In this document: in pieces, positions 1 to 5,282 of the stretch | How the letters are laid out: each line of letters begins with the position of its first letter | Position numbering within the stretch: position 1 is the stretch's first letter | Source of the DNA: an uncultured Kiritimatiellota bacterium | GTDB lineage: Bacteria; Verrucomicrobiota; Kiritimatiellia; RFP12; UBA1067 | Assembly (NCBI GenBank): GCA_934667295.1 | Contig: CAKULR010000103.1 | Location: 1 to 6,094 of the forward strand | Direction: 5' to 3' | DNA length: 6,094 nt | Translations under genes and position numbers: made by a program | The notes under the pieces: generated by a model | What the model was told of the DNA's origin: nothing | Seen by the model: only the letters and a program-made list of their open reading frames with translations | The model's database searches: none

Positions 1-9
1 TCGTGCTGC

Positions 10-29
10 GGTGGCCAAACCGGCCCACC
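10..29 (-). other. Short hairpin downstream of rpsI, possible weak terminator
   Basis: GGTGGCC at 10-16 can pair with GGCCCACC at 22-29, with one bulged C and an AAACC loop. This falls 12 bases past the rpsI stop codon. On the minus strand it is not followed by a T run inside the window, so it does not meet the usual picture of a Rho-independent terminator. It may be a 3'-end protecting hairpin or chance pairing in GC-rich DNA. Confidence 0.25.
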
Positions 30-40
30 GACGAATGCGG

Positions 41-490
41 TTAACGCTTCGAGAACTGGAAGCGCTTGCGGGCACCCGGCTGGCCGGGTTTCTTGCGCTC
101 CTTCATGCGGCTGTCGCGCGTCAGGCAGCCGGCCTTCTTGAGGGCCGCGCGGTACTCCGACTCCTCGCGCTCGGGCGCGCCGTTCGCGGCCGGGACCGTG
201 ACCCTGGCGCCCGCCGCCTCGATGGCGCGGGCGAGGCCGTGGCGGATCGCGCCGGCCTGGCCGGAGCAGCCGCCGCCCTTGGCGAACGCAACGACGTCGA
301 TCTTGGAGAGGTCGAAGCCGCTGATCGCGACGGGCTGCTTGAGGTAGTCGCGCAGCGCCTCGGAGGTGATGTACGCCTCAAGGGCGACCTTGTTGACGGT
401 CCACTTCCCCTCGCCCGGGACGAGCATGACATGCGCGCAGGCGGTCTTCCGACGACCGGTTCCGCTGGAAATAACCTTCTTCGTAGCCAT
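41..490 (-). CDS. rpsI: 30S ribosomal protein S9 (uS9)
   Basis: This is a structural protein of the small ribosomal subunit whose basic C-terminal tail reaches toward the P-site tRNA. The 149-residue product has the family signatures: TGRRKTA near residues 11-17, KGGGCSGQAGAIRHGLARAI at 71-90, LTRDSRMKERKKPG at 123-136, and the near-invariant end FQFSKR. The family is usually about 130 residues. The excess is an insertion of roughly 16 residues at about 91-113, between the GQAGAIRHG block and the LTRD block. The start is well supported, because AAGGAG lies 8-9 bases upstream and overlaps the TAA stop of rplM (UAAGGAG), which suggests coupled translation. It is the second gene of the conserved L13-S9 operon. 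Confidence 0.97.
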   Translation of the reverse strand: MATKKVISSGTGRRKTACAHVMLVPGEGKWTVNKVALEAYITSEALRDYLKQPVAISGFDLSKIDVVAFAKGGGCSGQAGAIRHGLARAIEAAGARVTVPAANGAPEREESEYRAALKKAGCLTRDSRMKERKKPGQPGARKRFQFSKR

Positions 491-504
491 TTCTCGAAAT
501 CTCC

Positions 505-945
505 TTAGAGCGTGATCGTTTCGGGCTTCTGGGACTTGAGCATGCCCGCGTCGGCCTCACCCACGAAGACCTTGACGCGCGTCATCATCTTGCGCGCGAT
601 CGTGTTCTTCGGGAGCATGCCCCAGACGGCTTCCTTGATCATGCGGTCCGGGTGCTTGGCGCGCATTTCGGCGGCGGAGAACCGCTTCAGGCCATCCCGG
701 TAGCCGGAGTAGCGCTGGTATTCCTTCTGCTCTTCCTTCTTGCCGGTGAGCTTCACCTGCGCGGCGTTGGTGACGATGACGAAGGCGCCGGCATCGACCG
801 ACGGGTCGAACGCGGGCGTGTCCTTCGCGCGGAGCTTGTTGGCGACCACGACCGCCAGGCGGCCGAGAACCTGATCCTTCGCGTCCACGAGGAACCACTT
901 GCGGTTGTCGCCGGGGTTCGCGGGACGGGTGCTTTTCTGCAGCAT
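505..945 (-). CDS. rplM: 50S ribosomal protein L13 (uL13)
   Basis: This is an early-assembly protein of the large ribosomal subunit. The 146-residue product shows the family pattern: RKWFLVDAKDQVLGRLA at 15-31, FVIVTNAAQVKLTG at 55-68, and PDRMIKEAVWGMLPKN at 99-114. The C-terminus is atypical: where many L13 proteins have a G-x-x-H-x-H-x-A-Q-x-P stretch, this one reads GEADAGMLKSQKP. I chose the start at 945 rather than an upstream in-frame ATG at 1011. MLQKSTRPAN gives the expected length, AAGGA lies 7 bases before it, and the extra 22 residues look like leader sequence. The gene is 14 bases upstream of rpsI and is transcribed with it. Confidence 0.97.
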   Translation of the reverse strand: MLQKSTRPANPGDNRKWFLVDAKDQVLGRLAVVVANKLRAKDTPAFDPSVDAGAFVIVTNAAQVKLTGKKEEQKEYQRYSGYRDGLKRFSAAEMRAKHPDRMIKEAVWGMLPKNTIARKMMTRVKVFVGEADAGMLKSQKPETITL

Positions 946-1060
946 CTGATGTTCCTTGTTTCTGTGGCTTTGTGCCCCCTGCGGGGGAATTTGTCCGAAT
1001 GACGCGCCCAAAACCCTTTGGGCACGGGGAACCGACCTTGCCAGCCGACTCCGCGTTGAG
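946..1060 (-). promoter_or_regulatory. Structured 5' leader of rplM-rpsI mRNA
   Basis: The leader between the predicted transcription start (about 1060) and the rplM ATG contains two compact perfect hairpins. One is GCCCAAA/TTTGGGC with a four-base ACCC loop on the plus strand at 1006-1023. The other is CCCCC/GGGGG with a three-base loop at 975-987, about 30 bases before the start codon. Ribosomal protein operons, including L13-S9 operons in some bacteria, are often autoregulated by such leader structures. Whether this one binds uL13 or uS9 is inference. The second hairpin lies close enough to the ribosome binding site to affect translation. Confidence 0.45.
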
Positions 1061-1066
1061 CCGCAC

Positions 1067-1095
1067 AGTTAACCAAAAAAACGGCGGCTTGTCAA
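1067..1095 (-). promoter_or_regulatory. Candidate sigma-70-type promoter for rplM-rpsI
   Basis: Reading the minus strand, a perfect -35 box TTGACA (plus-strand 1090-1095) is followed after exactly 17 bases by TTAACT (1067-1072). TTAACT is a weaker -10, matching TATAAT at three of six positions. The -35 sits just past the stop codon of the upstream gene, so the ribosomal pair can be expressed independently of it. Transcription would start near 1060 and give a leader of about 115 bases. Confidence 0.5.
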
Positions 1096-1112
1096 TTGGG
1101 CATCTGCGGTTG

Positions 1113-2186
1113 TCAGGTGACGAGCTTGACGCCCTCCGCGTCGAGGTAGACCTCGCTGTGCCGGTCGGTGTCGAACGTCGGCTGCATGAACTGCGGCCCG
1201 CCGGTGGCGAGGTTCGGCGCATGTTGCGTGCGTGTGTGGACGCGGAACTGCTTGGGATCGACTTTCCGCAGGGCGCGCTCGAACGCCGCCGTCGAGGTGT
1301 AGACCCAGTTGCGCGCGCGGCACAGCGCCTCGCCGGGGCGCAGGTACTTGTCCAGGTGGTGCCACAGGTTGCCGCGATAGTCGAAGACGTGCGGCTTCTT
1401 GTAGGTCGTGAGGTAGACGTCGTCGCCCTCGTCGTAGACCGGCCAGGCGTAGAGCCGTTCCAGCGCGATACCCATCCGCGCGAGGCGGGCGATCACGAAG
1501 GCGTGGTTCCTCTTCACCTTCTCCTCGTCGCCCCAGCTACAGAGGTACGCACGCCAGCGCGGGTCGTCGCGATGGTAGAAGTCGACGATGCCATCGTCCT
1601 TCAGATGCTCGGGGCGCGTCGGAATCCACCAGGCACGGTAGCGGGGGGCGAAGTCGATCGGACGCCAGACGCGCTCGAAGAATGCGCGGGCTTCGATGCG
1701 CGCGCCGGAGGAATCGAGGAGGGACGTCCCCTCCTCGGACAGCTTTCCGTTCGGAAGAAGGTAGGGCGGGTTGTCCGCGTCCTTCATGACCATGACCCAG
1801 GAGGGACGGTCCTCGTCGCACCCGCGGACCGTCGGGTAGCCGTGCCGGCGCAGCCACTTGTCGGGATGCTGGCCGAGGAACGTCTCCCCGTCGGTCTTGT
1901 GCCGGTAGTTCCTGTCTTCAACGTCCTCGTCGTCGTCGAGGTCGTATTCCTTCAGGTAGTTCTTGATCGCGCGGCCGGTGATCTTGCGGCCCTGTTCGTC
2001 GCGCACGTACTGCATGATGGAGTCCGGGTCGCTCGCGGGCTTGCGGAACATGTAGAACCCGTCATGGAAGGCGTAGGGGAAGGCATAGAAGCCGTAGCGG
2101 CGCGGCGGCGCGTGGTCGTCGTTCGGATCGTCGTCCCAGGTCGGATGGTCGAACGCCTTGAGGATTCCGTAGCGGATGAATTTCAT
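1113..2186 (-). CDS. Hypothetical protein, aromatic- and acid-rich, partner of a Sel1-repeat gene
   Basis: I do not recognise this family. The 357-residue product has no signal peptide or membrane segment, so it is probably cytoplasmic. It opens with MKFIRYGILKAFDHPTWDDD, then PPRRYGFYAFPY (27-38), an acidic patch LDDDEDVED (83-91), WLRRHGYP (111-118) and SWVMVMKD (129-136). Further on it has many Trp and Tyr residues, including RYRAWWIPTRPEHL (182-195) and LYAWPVYDEGDDVYLTTYKKP (245-265, interrupted by acidic residues). I chose the ATG at 2186, which has AAAGGA about 11 bases upstream. An in-frame ATG at 2216, directly after the previous gene's TGA, would add 10 residues but has no clear Shine-Dalgarno site. 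It ends TGA at 1113, just before the rplM promoter, and is probably co-transcribed with the Sel1-repeat gene upstream. Confidence 0.85.
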   Translation of the reverse strand: MKFIRYGILKAFDHPTWDDDPNDDHAPPRRYGFYAFPYAFHDGFYMFRKPASDPDSIMQYVRDEQGRKITGRAIKNYLKEYDLDDDEDVEDRNYRHKTDGETFLGQHPDKWLRRHGYPTVRGCDEDRPSWVMVMKDADNPPYLLPNGKLSEEGTSLLDSSGARIEARAFFERVWRPIDFAPRYRAWWIPTRPEHLKDDGIVDFYHRDDPRWRAYLCSWGDEEKVKRNHAFVIARLARMGIALERLYAWPVYDEGDDVYLTTYKKPHVFDYRGNLWHHLDKYLRPGEALCRARNWVYTSTAAFERALRKVDPKQFRVHTRTQHAPNLATGGPQFMQPTFDTDRHSEVYLDAEGVKLVT

Positions 2187-2216
2187 GGTCGATGTCGTCC
2201 TTTTCGTCAGTGCCAT

Positions 2217-3134
2217 TCAAAGCCACACGTAGTGGAGGGGTGGGGGCGGATCGAGCGGGATGCCCCGCAGGCGCCGCTCGACGGGACCGTGCTTCTGTTC
2301 GTCCCTGATGACGTAGTAGAGCTTGGCGCCGTCGTCGTCGCCCTCCTCGTTCGCCAACTCAAGCGCGTACGCCCGCGCCGCTTTCAGGTCACGCCGCGCG
2401 CCGCGCCCGCTGTAGAGCCACAGGGCGGCGACCTTCAGGGCGGCGGCGTGCCCGCAATCTGCCGCAAATCGGTAGAAGCGGAGGGCGTTCGCGTCGTCGC
2501 CGCGCCGCTCGTATTCGCCGCCGACGGCGTAGAGGGTGTCGTCGTCGTTCCAGGCACGCGCCGACCGCGCGAGCCAGCGGAACGCCTCCTCCTCGTCCTG
2601 TTCCGTTCCGACGCCGAAGTGGTGACAGCAGGCGAGACGCCGCATGGACAAGCCGTCCTTGCTCGCCTCGACGTCGGGCCCGACGGCCCTGCGGCACAGC
2701 GCAACCGCCGCCGCGTCGTCGACCGAAACGCCATGCTTCCCGTAGAGGAGGAACCCCGCGCATTTCCGCAGGGCATCCCCGTCCCCCGCCTCGGCGGCGC
2801 GGAAGAACCACCGCACACCCGCCGCCTCGTCCTGCGGGACCTTCCACACCCCCGCCAGCAACAAGCTCGCCCATGTGGACATCGCATCGGGATCCCCCGC
2901 TTCCGCCAGTTCCAGGCACCGTGCATTCGACCGCCGCAGCCATTCGTCGGAGGTCTCAAGATCCCGGCTGAAACCATCCACCCCCCATCGATAGACCATG
3001 TGCATCGCCAGCATGGCAACGTAGTCACCGGCCTCGGCCCTCCTCCTGGCCAGTTCAAAACCACGGGGGGGCGGAAGGGAGCGATTGTTATCGTCCCTGT
3101 ACATTTTCCATGCGTCAAGACGGGTTGGATACAT
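2217..3134 (-). CDS. Sel1-like repeat (SLR/TPR-like) protein
   Basis: The 305-residue product consists largely of Sel1-type helical repeats, which build a curved solenoid used for protein-protein contacts. Repeat signatures (A-E-A-G-x-x-x-A followed by L-x-x-x-x-x-x-G, then A-x-x-W/Y) are visible at about residues 33-51, 78-136, 164-192 and 198-261. Examples are AEAGDPDAMSTWASLLLAG, RAAEAGDGDALRKCAGFLLYG, and FAADCGHAAALKVAALWLYSG. No signal peptide is seen, so it is probably cytoplasmic. The frame is open to an ATG at 3224, but that start lies in a 42-bp direct repeat and the added 30 residues come from AT-rich non-coding-like DNA, so I prefer 3134. No convincing Shine-Dalgarno site precedes 3134 or an alternative ATG at 3104. 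Its TGA stop abuts the next gene's frame (TGAATG). The partner or process is unknown. Confidence 0.85.
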   Translation of the reverse strand: MYPTRLDAWKMYRDDNNRSLPPPRGFELARRRAEAGDYVAMLAMHMVYRWGVDGFSRDLETSDEWLRRSNARCLELAEAGDPDAMSTWASLLLAGVWKVPQDEAAGVRWFFRAAEAGDGDALRKCAGFLLYGKHGVSVDDAAAVALCRRAVGPDVEASKDGLSMRRLACCHHFGVGTEQDEEEAFRWLARSARAWNDDDTLYAVGGEYERRGDDANALRFYRFAADCGHAAALKVAALWLYSGRGARRDLKAARAYALELANEEGDDDGAKLYYVIRDEQKHGPVERRLRGIPLDPPPPLHYVWL

Positions 3135-3152
3135 TGTAATTCTCGGTTTTAG

Positions 3153-3182
3153 ATTGTAATTTTCATGTTTTAAGATGAGCAA
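3153..3182 (-). promoter_or_regulatory. Candidate promoter for the Sel1-repeat/hypothetical gene pair
   Basis: On the minus strand TTGCTC (plus-strand 3177-3182) is followed after 18 bases by TACAAT (3153-3158), a five-of-six match to the -10 consensus. The -35 is weak. Transcription would start about a dozen bases before the ATG at 3134. That would leave a very short leader and fit the absence of a clear ribosome binding site there. The surrounding DNA also contains two related stretches on the minus strand (CCGAGAATT at about 3139-3147 and 3181-3189). Confidence 0.4.
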
Positions 3183-3207
3183 TTCTCGGATTCTAAAATG
3201 AACGTCT

Positions 3208-3333
3208 CCTGTCGGTCCAGCCATTCATGTCATGCGAACCAACAGAAGTTCTCGAACAAACAGGCGCTCGTGCCTGTCGGCCCAGCCATTCATGCCATGC
3301 GGACCAACAGAAGTCATGCGGACCAACAGAATG
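3208..3333. repeat. 42-bp direct repeat with a 19-bp tandem tail
   Basis: Two 42-bp copies, 3208-3249 and 3273-3314, differ at only three positions, all transitions, and are 65 bases apart. The last 19 bases of the second copy (CATGCGGACCAACAGAAGT, 3296-3314) are immediately repeated in tandem at 3315-3333 with two changes at the end. No coding function is apparent. The first copy provides the spurious upstream ATG of the Sel1-repeat reading frame. Confidence 0.85.
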
Positions 3334-3390
3334 AAAGGAATGGTCGGCATCCGATTCTGACAGCATCCCCGTTCAGTTGTTTCTTACCAG

Positions 3391-3495
3391 ACGGTTACGT
3401 GTTTTGGGGCGATTACTTGGGGGCGATTGCTTGTTTTGGGGCGGTTGATCGTTTCTGGCGGTTGATTGTTGTCTGGGTGGTTACTTGTTGTTCGG
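3391..3495. repeat. G/T-rich minisatellite, about 18-bp period, six degenerate units
   Basis: Six successive units can be laid out at 3391-3408, 3409-3422, 3423-3440, 3441-3457, 3458-3475 and 3477-3495. They follow the pattern GCGRTTRNTTGTTTTGGG; the second unit has lost four bases and the rest are 17-19 bases long. The plus strand is strongly G/T-biased with few C or A, a marked strand asymmetry. The reading frames through it are simple-sequence by-products. Confidence 0.75.
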
Positions 3496-3513
3496 CCCGG
3501 CGCGCAATGTACC

Positions 3514-3530
3514 CGCGCCGCCTCGGCGCG
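3514..3530. repeat. GC-rich hairpin
   Basis: CGCGCCG (3514-3520) and CGGCGCG (3524-3530) form a perfect 7-bp stem with a CCT loop. GTAC occurs symmetrically outside it at 3509-3512 and 3535-3538, giving an interrupted larger palindrome. No T run follows on either strand, so a terminator role is not supported. Confidence 0.6.
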
Positions 3531-3571
3531 TGACGTACTGAAGCCTTCCAGAACCATTCAATCACCACACC

Positions 3572-3590
3572 GTTCCGAAGTGAAATCTCA
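3572..3590 (-). repeat. Dispersed half-site, copy 1 (single)
   Basis: Read on the minus strand this is TGAGATTTCACTTCGGAAC. Its first 16 plus-strand bases, GTTCCGAAGTGAAATC, recur exactly as the right arm of the palindrome at 5567-5598. Here it stands alone rather than as a palindrome. It belongs to a family of six sites spread through the AT-richer half. Confidence 0.7.
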
Positions 3591-3677
3591 CATTGAGTTG
3601 AAGTCCGAACGAGGTAATCCAAATAAGTCAACTGCCATCATATCATATAGGCATGATACTGTCTTTTTTCGTTTGAA

Positions 3678-3801
3678 GTAATTGCAAAACCTTCACGACT
3701 ACGGACGGGACAAGCCCGTCCCTCCCGAAGACCGTCAAATCTTTACGTTTTGCAAAGATACGGGAGGGCCGCGCTTGTCGCGGCCGGGCTTTTGCAATTA
3801 C
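3678..3801. mobile_element. 124-bp inverted-repeat-bounded structured element (MITE/REP-like or RNA element)
   Basis: Perfect 12-bp inverted repeats GTAATTGCAAAA (3678-3689) and TTTTGCAATTAC (3790-3801) bound the element. Inside are three adjoining hairpins. The first is GGACGGG-ACAAG-CCCGTCC (3703-3721). The second has a CTCCCG/CGGGAG stem (3722-3727/3761-3766) with an inner ATCTTT/AAAGAT helix (3739-3744/3754-3759). The third is GGCCGCG-CTTGT-CGCGGCC (3767-3785). The stems abut without gaps. The loops ACAAG and CTTGT are reverse complements and could pair in a kissing interaction. No credible protein is encoded. It could be a non-autonomous mobile element, a repeat-family unit, or a structured RNA. 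I see no clear target-site duplication. Confidence 0.6.
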
Positions 3802-3880
3802 CTCGTTTTGAATCCAACATCGAGTTTCCTACGCATGGAAATCTCATTTGAGAACGAAGGTAGAATGACTTTGGGCACGT

Positions 3881-3924
3881 TTGCGGGATTTCACGTCGGA
3901 ACGTTCCGACATGAAATCCCGCAA
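3881..3924. repeat. 44-bp near-perfect palindrome built from the dispersed half-site
   Basis: Two 22-bp arms (3881-3902 and 3903-3924) meet with no spacer and differ at one position. The core is GATTTCAYGTCGGAAC and its reverse complement, with TTGCGG/CCGCAA extending the outer ends. It could extrude as a cruciform or bind a dimeric protein. It may also be a transposase-mobilised REP-like unit, as the core recurs at 5567-5598. Confidence 0.85.
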
Positions 3925-3970
3925 GCCGAAGAACACAGGACGGAACCACCATTGGGTTGGCTATTCTCAC

Positions 3971-3997
3971 ACAGAGGCGCAGGGAACGCGGAGATTC
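3971..3997. repeat. 9-bp-period word, G/A-rich
   Basis: ACAGAGGCG, CAGGGAACG and CGGAGATTC follow one another with a 9-base period. The match between units is loose, so on its own the call is weak. It is listed because three other 9-base-period words occur in this window. From memory, similar 'cacagaggcacagagaacacagag' text recurs in intergenic DNA of many environmental bacteria. Confidence 0.4.
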
Positions 3998-4051
3998 GTT
4001 CCTGCCGAAAGGTCTACAAGAATGGCAACTGACAAAGTAAATCTCGTTTAT

Positions 4052-4078
4052 GACAGGATTAACAGGATTTACATGATT
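4052..4078. repeat. 9-bp tandem repeat (GACAGGATT / AACAGGATT / TACATGATT)
   Basis: There are three consecutive 9-base units: GACAGGATT (4052-4060), AACAGGATT (4061-4069) and TACATGATT (4070-4078). No gene covers them; the nearest supported gene starts at 4221. They look like a known style of short intergenic word (AACAGGATTTACAGGATT) that I recall from other genomes. Confidence 0.7.
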
Positions 4079-4220
4079 CTTATGGAATAATGGAGGATTC
4101 GTGTAAAGACACCAGTGGACGGAAAAATTTCTTCACTAAAAAAATACGGAACCTGTCAGAACAGTGGAACGAGTCCTCCTAGATGTTTAACGGGAAACAA
4201 AAACCAAGGAAAATCAACTG

Positions 4221-5118
4221 ATGAAAACGCTACTGGCTCTCACGACGACAGTGCTCTCGCTCGCGGTTCTGACCGGGTGCAAGAAAGAGACGTATGGCGA
4301 CCCAATGAAGTTCGCCCAAAAGTATTTTCCGGAGGAATGATGTCACCAGGATTCAAAACCCCTGGACTTAGTCGAGACACCTCTGGATATGCTACCGAAA
4401 CACCTGAATATATTTCGAAAGATCTACCATTGAAGGATTTCATGAAGATGCAAGGTTATACAGGCTTTGAAATCCTAAATGCACGATTGGCCTCCAATCA
4501 TGTTGGCGAGGAGGTCGTTGAATGTACGGTTACCATTCATACTTCTGGAAAGTACAAGTACTATACAAAATCAGAAAAACTTTAACCGCTTCAGAAATCA
4601 ACATTCAAGATGGTCGATACAGCAATATAGTGCCAACGTTATTAAATAGAAGTGAAGGTGATGAGAAATGGGTGACTCATTTGCGCAATATCGAAAACGA
4701 GTATCCCCGTGTGTATGAACCAATCCCCACACCGCCCCTTTTTAAGGCATCTGTAGTACGCCGTTCAGTGGATGGGGTTTACGTCCCAGTCATCTCTTTT
4801 ACCCAACGTGAGAAGAATTCTTCTTGTGGAATGTGGAACTTCTCCAATACAAAAAGTTTCGAGATTCCCTTTGTTGTTACGGACATGCAAATAGCGAAAA
4901 CCCCCCTCTGGGTCATTCACGGAACCCCCGAACAAATCCAAGCTTATAATACCTATTCACAACGAGTTACCTCAGCAAAATTACTGTGTACGGAAAAATC
5001 TAAGAAAAATAGTGAATTTGTACGAATTGACAATCTTTTGAATGGAAGGGGATTTCTTACTAGAAGAGCGGAAGGCGAAGAACGTGTTAAATTGGAGAGA
5101 AAGAACAAAAAGAAGTGA
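4221..5118 (+). pseudogene. Lipoprotein gene split over three frames by two apparent single-base deletions
   Basis: The ATG at 4221 has AAGGA 10 bases upstream and opens a classic lipoprotein signal: MKTLLALTTT, a hydrophobic stretch, and the lipobox LTGC (Cys20), followed by KKETYGDPMK. This suggests export and lipid anchoring, probably to the outer membrane as residue +2 is Lys. The frame stops at 4338-4340 after 39 residues. The next frame carries MMSPGFKTPG through VVECTVTIHTSGKYKYY and stops at 4585. A third frame (from TLTASEINI) runs to TGA at 5116-5118. Adding one base to the A run at 4318-4321 or the T run at 4325-4328, and one A to the A5 run at 4575-4579, restores a single 299-residue protein. 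The function is unknown. The breaks may be real decay, slippage-based variation, or assembly errors in homopolymers. Confidence 0.75.
4522..5118 (+). CDS. C-terminal open segment of the split lipoprotein gene
   Basis: This is the longest uninterrupted stretch of the broken gene at 4221-5118, and it would be called alone as a 198-residue protein from the ATG at 4522. I doubt that start. It has no clear Shine-Dalgarno site, and the first 20 or so residues lie over the better-looking VECTVTIHTSGKYKYY coding of the neighbouring frame. From about 4580 on it appears to be genuine protein, with EYPRVYEPIPTPPLFKASVV, then SFEIPFVVTDMQIAKTPLWV, and a strongly basic end RVKLERKNKKK. There is no internal signal peptide or membrane segment. 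I recognise no domain. Confidence 0.45.
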   Translation: MYGYHSYFWKVQVLYKIRKTLTASEINIQDGRYSNIVPTLLNRSEGDEKWVTHLRNIENEYPRVYEPIPTPPLFKASVVRRSVDGVYVPVISFTQREKNSSCGMWNFSNTKSFEIPFVVTDMQIAKTPLWVIHGTPEQIQAYNTYSQRVTSAKLLCTEKSKKNSEFVRIDNLLNGRGFLTRRAEGEERVKLERKNKKK

Positions 5119-5213
5119 TACAGTCATTTGAAGAAATCAAGAAACGAATATTGGTACTGTAGCCTAACCGGCGCGAACAGGTAATCGGTGACGAAGAGGT
5201 TTCTAATCGATGA

Positions 5214-5249
5214 AAGGAGGGACATTTGTGATTTCAAATGTCCCTCCTT
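5214..5249 (+). terminator. 15-bp perfect hairpin, likely transcription terminator
   Basis: AAGGAGGGACATTTG (5214-5228) and CAAATGTCCCTCCTT (5235-5249) form a perfect 15-bp stem around a TGATTT loop. It is followed on the plus strand by a T-rich stretch (CCTTTAATTGTGTT). It lies about 95 bases past the stop of the split lipoprotein gene, and no other gene lies between. The U tract is broken, so efficiency is uncertain, and it could instead be another intergenic repeat. Confidence 0.6.
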
Positions 5250-5282
5250 CCTTTAATTGTGTTGGTCAGAGATAAGAGGTAC

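Larger units (their letters stand above)
3225..4220. other. Intergenic repeat-rich stretch between the minus-strand genes and the lipoprotein gene
   Basis: No believable gene was found across about 1 kb. Frames of 70-116 residues exist, but they cross the 42-bp repeat, the minisatellite, the 124-bp element and the 44-bp palindrome, and none has a Shine-Dalgarno-supported start with a protein-like composition. Between the elements, ACGAGGTAAT at 3609-3618 recurs inverted at 3797-3806, overlapping the end of the 124-bp element. Confidence 0.6.

Noticed and set aside
11..508. Plus-strand frame opposite rpsI
   Set aside because: It is antisense to an unmistakable uS9 gene, and its Arg/Ala/Gly/Leu-rich composition is typical of shadow frames.
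557..1222. Long minus-strand frame overlapping rplM in another phase
   Set aside because: It is Arg/Pro/Ser-rich and overlaps the well-supported uL13 frame; no domain is seen.
972..3152. A 726-codon open frame on the plus strand
   Set aside because: It lies antisense to rplM's leader and both minus-strand genes, is poor in recognisable motifs, and is the expected by-product of GC-rich codon usage. The minus-strand genes have Sel1 repeats and better starts.
3208..3333. CRISPR array
   Set aside because: There are only two long copies, a short tail and no regular spacers; it is a local duplication.
3682..4032. 116-codon plus-strand frame with a TTG start
   Set aside because: It runs through the 124-bp element and the 44-bp palindrome; its sequence is explained by repeats and it has no ribosome binding site.
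4115..4336. Upstream part of the 4115-4585 frame
   Set aside because: It overlaps the clear lipoprotein signal peptide in the other frame and reads as its shadow. Only the part after about 4337 looks like protein.
4571..4585. Programmed -1 frameshift at the A5 run
   Set aside because: The frame phase gives GAA AAA rather than an X-XXY-YYZ slippery heptamer such as A-AAA-AAC, and I saw no obvious downstream structure. A lost base is simpler.
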